From assembly GCA_951812925.1 (NCBI GenBank), contig OX638371.1:45110101-45174100 (forward strand): DNA of 64,000 nt, given 5' to 3'. The notes beneath the pieces were generated by a model, which searched no databases, had not been told where the DNA came from, and saw only the letters and a program-made list of their open reading frames with translations. Positions 32,505 through 43,488 of the stretch are shown piece by piece (within the stretch, counting starts at the first letter, position 1; every line of letters begins with the position of its first letter). A program made the position numbers and the translations under genes. The DNA comes from Calliopum simillimum (Eukaryota; Arthropoda; Insecta; Diptera; Lauxaniidae).

Positions 32505-34305
32505 GGTTTACAAAAAAAAAAATGTCATGGCGTTTTAATCAGACTATGTGTTTCCTAGGGCACACTGCTCCTGAAGCATCATTAAGTTCAACTAAAATGG
32601 CAACGTATACTGAATGTCTCCGAGTGTTTGTAATGTTATTCTGATGAAATATCACTTTGAATCAAAATCGTAGCTGATTCCTTTTTCAAAATATCTCGAT
32701 TTTTCCAATTGGGGCATTTTCCCATACAAAAAGAAAAAAAATTTTTTGTAGTTAACATTAAAGAAAAATTAAAATAATCACAATCGATGTGTTTTGCGAT
32801 GCTAAACGCGAATCCAACCTCAGAATTGCTCTATAGTGTATAGTTTATGAGATATTGTAACCTAAAAACCAAAAAAAATCGTTTTTTGCCATTTTTTGAA
32901 GCTATATAACTTTGCAACATATCATTTATTCGTCAAATGTGGCTTAAATACTTAAAAGCCCCTTTACCTTTAAAACTTAATTTAAATTATATTTATATCT
33001 CCATGCTTCTAAGAGATATCGTAAACCGAAATATTGTCAAAACGGGTTTTTTGCACTTTTGTGTCTTTTTAAGTTAGGATATCTTTGAAGAAAAAAAAGA
33101 TATCAACATAATTTAAATTAGGTTTTAAAGGAAAAGATTGAAACTTTAAAATATCCAAGCCACATTTGACGAATAAATGATATCTTACATGGTTATATAG
33201 CTTCAAAAAATGGCAAAAAACATTTTTTTTTGGTTTTTAGGTTACAATATCTCATAAACTATACACGATAGAGCAATTCTGAGGTTGGATTCGCGTTTAG
33301 CATCGCAAAACACATCGATTATGATTATTTTAATTTTTCTTTAATGTTAACTGCAAAAATTTTTTTTTTTCTTTTTGTATGGGAAAATGCCCCAATTGGA
33401 AAAATCGAGATATTTTCAAAAAGGAATCAGCTACGATTTTGATTCAAAGTGATATTTCATCAGAATAACATTACAAACACTCGGAGACATTCAGTATACG
33501 TTGCCATTTTAGTTGAACTTAATGATGCTTCAGGAGCAGTGTGAGGGACTTTGACGTCCTCAATCCGAATCTGGGGTTCGCTTTTTTCAGAACGTCTGAG
33601 AAAAAAGATTTCAAGGTCATATGGAGGTCAAAATGGGGTTCGTGTGTCGTTTAGTGATAAATTCGCTAAAATTCTGAAACTAATTTTTTATCACTGAGTT
33701 CTTAGTCCTTAAAAATAATATGTGATTAAAAAGGGTATCTTGGACCTAGTTTCGGAGATATAGTCATCGGAAGATCCGGATATATCTTCTATGAAAACCG
33801 CTATAAGCTGGGAACCTCTAAATGGATTTAAAAAATATTGGTGTCATATGAAAGGTATTTTGACAGCCTATAAAATTGAATTCATAGTTTTTCAATTACA
33901 ACAACAAATACATCAACAACATCAGCAACAACAACAACAAAATACCTTTCATATGACATCAATATTTTCAAAATCCATCCAGTGGTTCCCAACTTATAGC
34001 GGTTTTCATAGAAGATATATCCGGATCTTCCGATGGCTATATCTCCGAAACTAGGTCCGAGAGACCGTTTTTGATCACATATTCTTTTTAAAGACTAAGA
34101 ACTCAATGATAAAAAATTGGTTTAAAAATTTTAGCGATTTTATCACTAAACGACCTATGACCATTTTGACCTCCATATGACCTTGAAATCTTTTTTCTCA
34201 GACGTTCTGGAAAAAAACGGACCCCGGATTCGGATTCAGGACGTCAAAGTCCCTAGGAAACACATAACGCCATGACATTTTTTTTTTTTTTTGTAAACCT
34301 GTGTA
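32505..34305. mobile_element. Foldback element FB-C, interrupted by FB-B
   Basis: Outer arms GGTTTAC-A(n)-TGTCATGGCGTT...TTTCCTAGGG (left) and their complement at 34250-34300 enclose a second palindromic stretch from 33544 to 34255 (ACTTTGACGTCCT, TTTTTTCTCAGACGTTCTG, GACCTCCATATGACCTTGAA on both arms). FB-B sits in the left arm with a duplicated AGGG. The loop at 33895-33945 holds CAA/CAG triplet repeats. Non-coding. Confidence 0.85.
32561..33543. mobile_element. Foldback element FB-B with 4-bp duplication AGGG
   Basis: Ends CACACTGCTCCTGAAGCATC and complement, flanked by AGGG (32557-32560, 33544-33547). Inner arms share ~1 kb sequence with FB-A at 9927-11311 (TTGGGGCATTTTCCCATACA, CGAATCCAACCTCAGAATTG, AAATGATATGTTACATAGTT) but the outer ~130 bases differ completely. 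So the two are related elements with different termini. Confidence 0.88.
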
Positions 34306-35240
34306 ATTAGAAAAAACTCACAATTTATCGAATGGTATAGAAAATATCAAAAATTTGAAATTTTTTTTGGTGAAATAGAATGCCCTAAAATACATAAATG
34401 GGATATGCCACGCACCCAAAATTTTTCGCTTTATGTATCATAACTCGGAAAGTAATAGAACTATTGGAAAAATTCGAAAGGATATTTTGATAAGTGTGGC
34501 TATTCGATGGCATTTATAAAAAACAAATTCACCTTTTTTTGTAGCTTCGTCGTAAGACTGAACACAGCGATTTCTGCAACTTCAAGCAAGGATGTTTCAA
34601 AATCCTGAAGTTATAATGACAGTTCTGCTGGTGAAGAGGGATTCAGCGTCGAAATGTACATAAGACATAAAAAGTTCATTCCATACTTTTTTTGCGCCTG
34701 AGCTATTATGTAAAATTTTTATTTTGGTAAAAAGTGGGCATGGCAATTATTGAACAACGCCCACTTTTTGTTATGCTTTAGATACTCATGATCCAGACTC
34801 TCATACTCAATTTAATCAAAACATGTTGTACCATTTGCGAGAAATAGCATTTAATGTGTTTAACTTGTATGGGAGGTTCCACGCGCACCAGCGATATTCT
34901 GCCCACTTTTAGATCGTAGGTGCCTAATAGCAAGTAGACTCCCTACAGTCAAATTAAGAAAGATTTCTTTAGTAGTTTTCTTTTTATACCGTACTATATT
35001 TTTGTGGGCGGTACCACGCCCTTCAACGAGTTTTACCAATATGCACACCTCTCTTGAACGAACTTTCAGGCTTCCGAAAATGTCGACGAAACCTACCAAT
35101 GGGGTACTTTTCTTTCATGCTGATACACCAAAACTATGTAAAAACGAAAATCGGATCAGCTAGTATTCGCCAGAAATCGTAAAATACATATCCCATATAA
35201 AATAAAAAAAATGAAGAAAAAAAAAAACAGAACAAATATA
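34306..35240. other. Non-coding, old transposon-like debris
   Basis: No gene. Contains short complementary words (AAAAAGTGGGCATGGC / GCCCACTTTTTG at 34730-34770; GTGGGCGGTACCACGCCC at 35003-35020), typical of degraded non-autonomous elements of flies. Unassigned. Confidence 0.4.
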
Positions 35241-35244
35241 AAAA

Positions 35245-35795
35245 TAAATATATTTGATGTATGTTGCAATGCTGAATCCGAATCTGGCTTTAGGATTACT
35301 GTATCTCATACCGTTTATGAGATATCTCAGCCTGAACAAGGAAAAAATACCGTTTTTGCTATATTTTGAAGCTATATGATATAGAACATTCATACGTAAA
35401 ATTTGATACAGTATCTAAAAGTTTTAATCTTTTTTTTTTAAACCTCATTTAAATTATGTCAATAACTTTATGTTTTTCCGAAATATCGTAGACTGAAATA
35501 ATGAAAAAACATGTTTTTAGCACTTTTTTAACTTTTTAGGTAAGGATTTCTCCGAGAAAACTAAAGATATCGACATAATTTAAATTAAGTTTTAAGCAAA
35601 AAGATTGGAACTTTTAGATACTGTATCGGATTTAACGTATGAATGTTCTATATTCTAGTTATATAGCTTCAAAATATAGCAAACACAGTCTTTTCCTTGT
35701 TCAGGCTAAGATATCTCAAAAACGGTATGAGATACAGAAATCTATGGCTAGATTCGGATTCAGCATTGCAAAATACATTTAAAATTGTTACGCGT
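35245..35795. mobile_element. Foldback element, ~550 bp
   Basis: Inverted arms 35245-35440 and 35600-35795 share GAATCCGAATCTGGCTTTAG, CTCATACCGTTTATGAGATA, CAGCCTGAACAAGGAAAA, TATTTTGAAGCTATATGAT and GAACATTCATACGT. Non-coding. Same GAGATATCTC plus GATTCGGATTCAGC layout as other foldbacks. Confidence 0.85.
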
Positions 35796-38171
35796 GCGCC
35801 TTTGCAAAATGTCAAATTCAAATCTAAAAAAAAAATAAAATTTCTATTCAAATACAATCAGGTATAAAGCGGCATGAAAAATGTCAAACTGCGGCTAGGC
35901 TACCCCATGGTCGTGCTTCTCCCTAATTTAACTTGACGCGTAATCATGCCATTTTGGTAGCTGTCAAAAATATAAACAAACTGAACATTCCTCACTACTA
36001 TTGAAAACTAACTCATCAATTTTGGTGACTAGATGTTATTTTGTCCCTTGGAGTGCATTTTTCCCTCCCCACCTATGGCAAATCCGGCACTCAATATTTG
36101 TGGAATCGCCCCTAAACATAACATGTACCCTTCAGCATTTGCCAAATCGGTCCTTCCTCAACATTCCTTTTAATTAAAAAATTATCTTTCCATTTTTAAT
36201 TATTTAAACATTTAATGAAAAAATGTTTCTTTCGTTTGTTTTCATTTTTGTTTTTAAAATTTTTGAAATTTTAGTTTTGTTTTGCTGAAGTTTAATTTTA
36301 CAAAATAAAAAAAACACTTAAGCACTAGTACCGGTACCCTAAGAATAAAGTTATACATAGGTAGAAAAGTTAGTTATATGTTTTAAATTAATATAATTAT
36401 ATAATATAATGAAATAAGAATATAATGTTTTAAAATAAGGATACTAATGCTGCAGCAGGTGATTTGGCTACTGGGCATGATCCAATAACAATGGTTATGG
36501 CAAGTTGTCAAAATAAAAAAATTGAGCCCTGCATCTTGCCTTGCTATCTGTCAAAAGACTAGAATCAAAACAAAGAATTTTGACATTTTTGTAGTTTATA
36601 AACTATAAGAAGAAGCAGCATTTGTTATCGCTGCAACCAGGGTAATTCAACCATGGCTACTGGGTAGCTGTAGAAAAATTGTTGACTGCTGTTGATGACG
36701 TCACTTGCTGATTCTTTGGACGTTTTTTTTCGTTGCTGCCGGTATTGAGCAATTCGATTTTGCCCGAATTTAATTTTTTGTCACTTCTTTTCTTTCATTC
36801 ATGTTCTTTTACTGTTTTTTTTTTTTATATAAATTTTTTGTTTTGTTTTTATTTCTTTTTTTTGTGTTTTTTCTTTCACATTTGTTCTTATTGTTTTTGC
36901 TTTATCTTATTTTTTATTTTTGTCACATTTGGTTTATATTAAGTCTTGTCCGGTACAATTTTTTTTTGTGCTTATTTTTTTTTTTTATATGTTTAAATGT
37001 CACTATTTTTTTTTCACTGCTGCTCCTTCAGTTTTCGTTCTTTGCTTCCCACCGACAGCAAAATTCGGTAATAGAACGAAACGCAAAATTGAGAAATGTG
37101 CTAGGTGATGTCATCATTCTGAAATCACCGCAAAATGGTGTACGAACTGCTGTCGTTAATTTTTCTTCTTCTTGTTTTTTTTTTGGTTTTTTTTCTGGTA
37201 TGTCGCCGTTATTTTCCGTTGGTCGGGGCGCTTATGCAGGGTGCTGCACACAGAAATGAGCCATCGATTATACTTTTTCTTATTGAAAACCACTTAATTT
37301 AGCGACAAATTTAATTTGCACAGAACTAATTTTTTATTTTATTTAGTTTCACATAGAAACTTATCTTAACTAATATAATAGTTACAAAATTGAATTTTAT
37401 TTTCATTCAATGTATTTAACACATAATTTTGTTTTTACTTTTTTTTTTATTTAGCCGACTGACTGATTTTTAATTGAAACGATTATATCACGATGCGTTT
37501 TTTTTTTTTTTTTTTTGTTTTATGCAAACTAATGTCGGCCATTATGAAATTAAATTTTTCAATGCCACGCGCGTACAGCCAAAATCAAAAACTATTATTT
37601 TTGCGCTTCACGTTATCCGACAACCTGCTCGTTTTATATTCCCTCGGCAACTCTTATAATTTTCGCGGTTTTTTAATAAAAATTTTCCACGGAGCAACTC
37701 TGTCAACTGTCAAGCTGTTATTACGTGCAAATTTGTCGCTCCCGTTTATATAAAAGTTTTAGTTGTTTTAATTAATTTTTACCTAGTCCTTCTAGTGTAG
37801 AATAATAAACTTAATTATTTTCTTGTGACTTTTTATAAAATCAATTGAAATTTTATTCGTTTTGTGCTTAATACACCAAATAAAGAAAATAATTTATTTT
37901 GGTTGCTGTCGGTGCATAAGTATTGGTGCTGAAATTTTGCTACTGTCATTGTTATCCAAGACACTGCATTAAGTATTGCCAATATACTTCAATAAGTAGC
38001 AACTTGCATTACTGGCGCCATCTGTTGATAAGTAGCAGAATACTTGTGCTGTACTTTCAGTGTTGCCGATCCTTTTACAAATTGCCTAAATTTGGAAATT
38101 TTTAACTTAATTCCAAATTATTACATATTGATATATTTCAAACGTTATTTAGTTCAGTAGATTGTCGCAAA
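35796..38171. other. Non-coding, T-rich, unassigned
   Basis: No transposase, long palindrome or convincing exon. 36780-37200 and 37440-37520 are T-runs producing spurious phenylalanine-rich frames. 37900-38171 probably holds the 5' UTR of the LINE that follows; its exact start could not be set. Confidence 0.45.
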
Positions 38172-39263
38172 ATGAAATGTTACGTTCCACGGTGCAAAAA
38201 GTCCATTACTGAACATTTTGTTTCCTGCTGGCTATGCGAAAATGTAGCTCATCTCTCATGTGCTGGCATAAACGGTAGAATTCAGGACATTATCTTGAAA
38301 AATACTGGTCTTCGCTGGTGTTGTGAAAAGTGCAACTCTTCTGCAATCGAGTTGTGCAAATTACTAAAAGCAACTCGTAAAGGTCTTGCCGAAGTTCAAA
38401 AAAATTTTTCTGCTACGCAAGCGAGCTTTGACCAGCTTGTAAAATTTTTTAATGACAGCAAGTACATTGATGAGCAATCTACCTCATCATATGCTCTATC
38501 CAAAGCATCATTGAATAATATTAAAGCTACGCCTTTAAACTTAAATATTCCTCCTACAATTACCAACTAAATTGACATGAATTCACCTAATGTAATTTCA
38601 GTTGAAGAGATTAACTCTTCTCCACCTCCAGATAACGCGATAGAAGCTCCAAACAATGCTTCTACAGCTGCTTCTGCAGTGGAATCTCTACCTAAATCAG
38701 GTTCGTCTGATACTCAGCCTCTTGAATCATCTTCATCATTTCGGAATGATGTACCTTTAAACGAAGTTGTTAAGGATTCTGGTCAAACTATTGCCCCTTC
38801 TTCTGATCCCTTAACTGTTAATGGTCTTGCTACTGGTCAAATTACTGTTAGTCCTTCTGGGTCCTCAACGTTAAATGCGGTAGCTCCTGGCGCTATTCCT
38901 AAAAAACTGGTAGCTTTGCCATCAATCAAATCTATTTTTATTTCTCGGTTAGCAGCGGATACTACTGAGGTAGATGTATTGCATCATTTAAACACCAATT
39001 TGAAACTGCCTAATATAAAAGTTAAAGTCTCTAAATTTAACTTTTCCTATGAAAGAGTCACTTCCTCGTTTCGCTTAACTTTGCCTCCCAATGTATTTGA
39101 GAAGTTGATTGATCCCTTGTTTTGGCTTAAAAATGTGGTAGTTCATGAGTTCGTTCCTCGGCATAGGTCAAATCGTCAAAGTGTTAGCTCAAAAAGTCTT
39201 ACTTTGTCTAATAATACTCAAAATACTTCTCTGCCTTCTCAAGATTCTGCTTCAAAAAACTAA
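38172..39263 (+). pseudogene. LINE ORF1 with PHD-like zinc finger
   Basis: Starts MKCYVPRCKKSITEHFVSCW. The first ~55 residues place cysteines and histidine as in a PHD finger (C-x4-C, C-x2-C, H-x2-C, then WCCEKC), as found in ORF1 of several CR1/Jockey-group LINEs. The middle is S/T/P-rich and low in complexity. The end has an RRM-like fold candidate (KSIFISRLAADTTEVDVLHH, then SFRLTLPPNVFEKLID, VVVHEFVPRHR). An in-frame TAA at 38568 splits it; the ATG at 38577 is in the same frame, so one mutation suffices. ORF1 proteins of this kind bind RNA in the element's ribonucleoprotein. Confidence 0.72.
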
Positions 39264-39352
39264 TTGAGTTTAATATACTTTATCAGAATGTTAGGGACTT
39301 AAATACTAAGCTTAATAACATCTTTATTAACAGTAGTGGATTTGAATACCAT
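39264..39352 (+). pseudogene. LINE ORF2, endonuclease N-terminus (5' part)
   Basis: In the frame overlapping the end of ORF1: LIEFNILYQNVRDLNTKLNN then IFINSSGFEYH. NILYQNVRxLNTK is the opening motif (N for metal binding) of apurinic-like LINE endonucleases. It is cut by the BEL element; continuation at 49252 begins with HIICFSETWL, the next endonuclease block. Confidence 0.85.
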
Positions 39353-40734
39353 TGTCGGTAACCCTACCAAATTTACAACATATTTTCGAAAATATATTTA
39401 CATATGTACATCAGCACACTTGTCGCATACACATTTCATCTCATCGACGGTTGCGCTCATCGAACGTCATCAAATATCACACCACTTCTTTGTTTCCGTT
39501 ATCTTCGGCAGCTGCACATTCACTTCACCCCACATTCCTCGTCTTCGCCACCGCATCAGCAACAAAGGTTTTGTCTTCGCCGTTTGTTTACATATAATAA
39601 CTACCAACAACAACCGCTTATTTTTGTCTAATGCAGAAGTGCGTGCATAAAAAACTAGTTTTGCGACGTGACCTTCGATTGCAAGTAGAAAGCAATTAGC
39701 AAAAAATAATTTTTGGACACTTGGCTCGCGCAACTCATCGTAAACACAACATCAATTTCATCGTCGCACACTGCGTTGGCCCATAGAAAAAAATCAAAAT
39801 TTTTTGTTACTCAAAACCTAGCAATATTGGTATCAATCGACATGTAATTGTATCAATAAAATAAAACCAAAATATTTAGGTGAAAAAATCAGTTTTGGCT
39901 ATGCTGTGACACTTCAAAGTTGAGATATTTTTCAAAAAAAATCATGTTTTGTTCAATTTGTTTTGGATTCTCTTAAACAAATAATTATAAAAAATTTGTG
40001 TTTTGATTAAACTAAGCGAAGTAAAGTTTTTTATTATAAATAATATTTAGGTAAATAAATAGAATTAAACAATTTTTGAAAATATATAATTTAATATATA
40101 TTGTAGTGGTTTCAATATATGATATTATCAAATGAAAAACTTCAGAAATTGACAAATTTCGATGAAAAAAAAAAGACAAATCTTATAAAAATAAGTGCCG
40201 TTTTTTTCTTAGTCTTCTAGTACGGATTCTATATAACCAGGAACTGCAAATAACTTTTCCTCCTTCGTTTTTATTAACATTAATGGTTTCAAAGGTACAT
40301 AAAACAATATTTTTACTACATATATTACAAAAACACATGTTTTAAAGATAAATAAAAAAATTGTTATACATGAGGCTTCAGAAAATTGTCCTTATCACCT
40401 GGTTTTTAGCAAAACTATAAGGTTTACAACAAATCTGAAATCATTTTTGAGCTTAGCAGCCCTAAATTATTTAAAGTACCAAATTTCATCGATATCCAAC
40501 CACTCCTTCTATTTTTGACCATTTTTTGTATGGGCTCAACGCACTGTGCGTCGTCGTAAAATCATTGTTTCTTCGGTCTTTTATATTGCATTTATTTAGT
40601 TTGAATAGATTTAATAGTTTTAGTGAAGCCGGCATTAGTTTTAAAAATAATAAAAAAAAAAATAAAAGAAAAAATAGAATACAGTCCACTTTTAATTTCA
40701 TATGAGCAAGGAAAAAAGCTTCAGTGCCCCACCA
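39353..40734 (+). repeat. BEL/Pao 5' LTR, interrupted
   Basis: TGTCGGTAACCC... to ...GCCCCACCA. Without the 784-bp insertion at 39766-40549 it is about 598 bp, close to the 604-bp 3' LTR. Differences to the 3' LTR are a few percent by eye, so the element is not very recent. Confidence 0.88.
39766..40549. mobile_element. TIR element family B, inside the LTR
   Basis: Left end CACACTGCGTTGGCCCATA, right end complement (TATGGGCTCAACGCACTGTGCG). Flanks are CATCGTCG and CGTCGTCG, consistent with an 8-bp duplication in a CGT-repeat site; the undisturbed site is in the 3' LTR near 49070. Non-autonomous; relatives at 4369-4640 and 11727-12073. Confidence 0.8.
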
Positions 40735-40735
40735 T

Positions 40736-40752
40736 AAAGGTCCTTCGAGCCG
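40736..40752 (+). promoter_or_regulatory. Probable primer binding site, tRNA-Tyr-like
   Basis: AAAGGTCCTTCGAGCCGGA follows the 5' LTR. The GGTCCTTCGAGCCGGA part is complementary to a tRNA 3' end of the fly tRNA-Tyr type (ending CGAAGGA plus CCA). One mismatch at the first base. Confidence 0.55.
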
Positions 40753-40839
40753 GATTAATTACTTTTAAATCTTTTTAATCGAAAATTATAAAGCCAAGTC
40801 AAGTTGTTCCGGTACCAAGTTTTTCGGTTTCTATTAATT

Positions 40840-42199
40840 ATGTCGGATTACGGTGAAGCTGATAACATGGCTGCAGTGCGCATCAAAACGCGTCAACGGC
40901 AGCAAGTGGTTAATCGTATACAAACATTAAAAGAAAATATGGCGCAGCTTAGTGAGCTGTCGGGTCATCAGATTGATGCTAAATTAGCATTAATAGACAG
41001 ATATTTTGATGGGTTTGAGAAGCTCCAGTCGGAGATAGAGGAACTGGATGAAACACAGATTGACAGCGATGAACGAGATGTGTTCGAAGAGTCATTCTTT
41101 GAGGTTAAGGCCTTTCTCGTCGAAAAATTAGCAGCGTTCAAAAAGAATGACACTGAAAACTCGTTCAGCAGCACCCATATTGCAGCATCAACATCATCGT
41201 CGCATCATCGAATAAATCTACCTAAGCTCCAGCTAACCAAATTTAGCGGCTTGCATTGAGAATGGCTGGACTTCTTCAATATGTTTTCGGCCTTGGTGCA
41301 TACCAACAGGGATTTAGCAGACATTGAAAAGTTTCAATATTTGAGATCGTGCTTATTGGAGAAGCCATCGCGATTGATAGAATCACTTGAAGTCACTGGC
41401 GAAAATTACAAAAAGGCATTAGAATTACTCAACAAGTGCTACATTTTTCAGTCTCATCTACACCATATCTTCGACAGTCAAAACATCACAAAATCATGTG
41501 TTTCTTCGCTGCGAGAGTTAGTTGATTCAGTGAACGCTAACCTGCGTGCAATGCTATCGTTAGCGTCAAAAACTCAAATAGCTGATGGAATTTTACTGCA
41601 CTTGGTAAGTTCTAAATTAGATCCAGAAACAAAAGCCAGATGGGAGGAGGAAATATCATCTAAATTTGATAACAATTCTACAACCACTCTACCAGCCTGG
41701 GAAGATTTAGCTGCATTTTTGGAGCGTCGCTGTCAAACAATAAATATCATCGAAGACAATAAATAATCGCACAAACAACAGTCATCGTCTCTACGTTCAT
41801 CGTCTTCAGTTAACATCAACTCGTCGTCAAGAAGCCACACCAGCAAACCACAGATGTCATTAGTCGCAGCTAGTCAGGAAATAGCACGTTGTGAGTTCTG
41901 CAATAAAACTCCTCAACACAATCCGTTTCATTGCCAAAAGTTTCAAGAGCTGGATCCTTATGAAAGACAAAATCTTGCTAGACGTTTGAATTTTGTTTTA
42001 ACTGCTTGCGTCCTAATCATATGACAAATAGCTGCCATCTTCAAGACGATGTCAACATTGCCGATTAAGTCATCATACACTTCTTCATCGTGGAAACATC
42101 AATAAGGATAGTTCATCGCCAGCATCTGAAAGACCCACCACTAGCACCACCATCAACAATCAACCTGATCCAACAGCAAGCTCACCGACTGCCCTTCAG
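40840..42199 (+). pseudogene. BEL/Pao gag region
   Basis: From the ATG at 40840 the frame runs to 41766 with one TGA at 41257. It shows a coiled-coil-like charged N-terminus (IQTLKENMAQLSEL, EIEELDETQIDSDE), then LPKLQLTKFSG before the stop and FFNMFSALVHTNRDL after it. This is the DUF1759-type core of BEL Gag (DIEKFQYLRSCL, LVSSKLDPETKARWEEE). After another stop, two zinc knuckles follow in different frames: CEFCNKTPQHNPFHC and CLRPNHMTNSC. At least two stops and a frameshift near 41990. Confidence 0.82.
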
Positions 42200-42709
42200 G
42201 TGTCACAATTGAAAAGTGAGGTTATATTGGAAACTGCACTGGTTCAACTTTCCACCAGTAATGACGTCACAATCATCGCACGAGCGTTGCTAGATTCAGC
42301 ATCACAACTAAACTTTTTGTCAGAAAGAATGGCTCAGTATCTTCGTTTAACCCGCCAGAAGCACACAATCGAAATAAGTGGAATCGGCTCAAATAACACG
42401 AATGCTCATCAAATTTGTTCCGTCGAAATTAAGTCTTTGCACAACGCATGCTCATCACCCATCGAAGCTGTTATTATACCATCGATAACGTCATATCAGC
42501 CTCATCGTCAGTTTGATATCAATTTGTGGAGCATGCCGATAAACATAAAATTAGCTGATGCAACATTCAACAAACCAGGCAATGTTGATCTGTTGTTAGG
42601 AGCAGGATTATTTTACCAACTGCTACCAGTTGGCCAAATCAAAATTCATGAAACACTTCCATTGCTTCAAAAAACAAAGTTGGGATGGATAGTGTCAGGT
42701 GCTATTTGA
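42200..42709 (+). pseudogene. BEL/Pao aspartic protease segment
   Basis: 169 open codons. LETALVQLS, then the active-site region ARALLDSASQLNFLSERMAQ (D-S-A triad form), later VDLLLGAGLFYQLL and KTKLGWIVSGAI, the end of the BEL protease/DUF1758 module before RT. Ends in a stop; no complete polyprotein can be made from this copy. Confidence 0.85.
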
Positions 42710-42802
42710 AGTCAGCCAACGAACTCATCATAGCTTAAATCATCGTCATCATCGAACATTTCGTCGTCGCCATCGCAAACAACAACAACGACCTTATTCA
42801 CT

Positions 42803-43487
42803 ATGCTCAACACTTTTGCTGAGAAACCAGACAGACTCCTCGAAAGATTTTGGGAAATAGAGAATTATCAGCAACGCATTTCATCGAAATTCACTTTGGA
42901 AGAGGAAGAATGCGAACGGTTCTTCGCAAATATAACAAAAAGGTGTCCAGTAAGCAACAAATACATTGTTCGATTGCCATTCAAAGAAGATCCTCGGAGC
43001 ATCGGTCAATCATATGACAATGCACTCAAAAGGTTAGTTTCTTTGGAAAACAAAATTAATAAAAATTTGATACTTTTTAAAGACTACTCTGAATTCATCG
43101 ACGAATATCATCAACTGGGTCATATGACGATCATACCGCAGAATGAAGTCAACACAAGTTAAATCAATTATATACCACATCATTGCGTCATTAGAAATGA
43201 CAGTTCCACCACAAAGCTTCGGGCGGTGTTTGACGCTTCGTGTCGCACTGCAAACGGCAAATCATTCAACGACACACTACGCATCGGTCCAACTTTGCAG
43301 GATGATATATTCACCATACTGAGCAGATTCAGAACATACAAATACGTTCTGATGGCTGATATCACCAATATGTTTCGACAAATCAAATTGGATGAAAATG
43401 ACGCGGTGCATTCTGTGGAGGGATAAATATACAAAATCAATTGTTACTTATCGTCTAGATACTGTTACATATGGTACCAGATGTGCA
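42803..43487 (+). pseudogene. BEL/Pao reverse transcriptase, 5' part
   Basis: LERFWEIENYQQ, YIVRLPFKEDP and YHQLGHMTIIP in one frame to 43162. After a stop come RNDSSTTKLRAVFDASCRTA, SFNDTLRIGPTLQDD, and VLMADITNMFRQIKLDENDA, the first catalytic aspartate region (ADI). A frameshift leads to TYRLDTVTYGT, where foldback FB-G interrupts. RT continues after 45341. Confidence 0.88.
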
Positions 43488-43488
43488 C

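Noticed and set aside
33893..33945. Glutamine-coding CAA/CAG run as a coding exon
   Set aside because: It sits in the loop of a foldback element, with no splice context.
36733..37259. Phenylalanine-rich frames
   Set aside because: Product of long T runs; no splice sites or family resemblance.
39336..39650. Open frames of 75-104 codons, repeated at 48583-48949
   Set aside because: Inside the BEL LTRs, in three overlapping frames; chance frames in repeat DNA.
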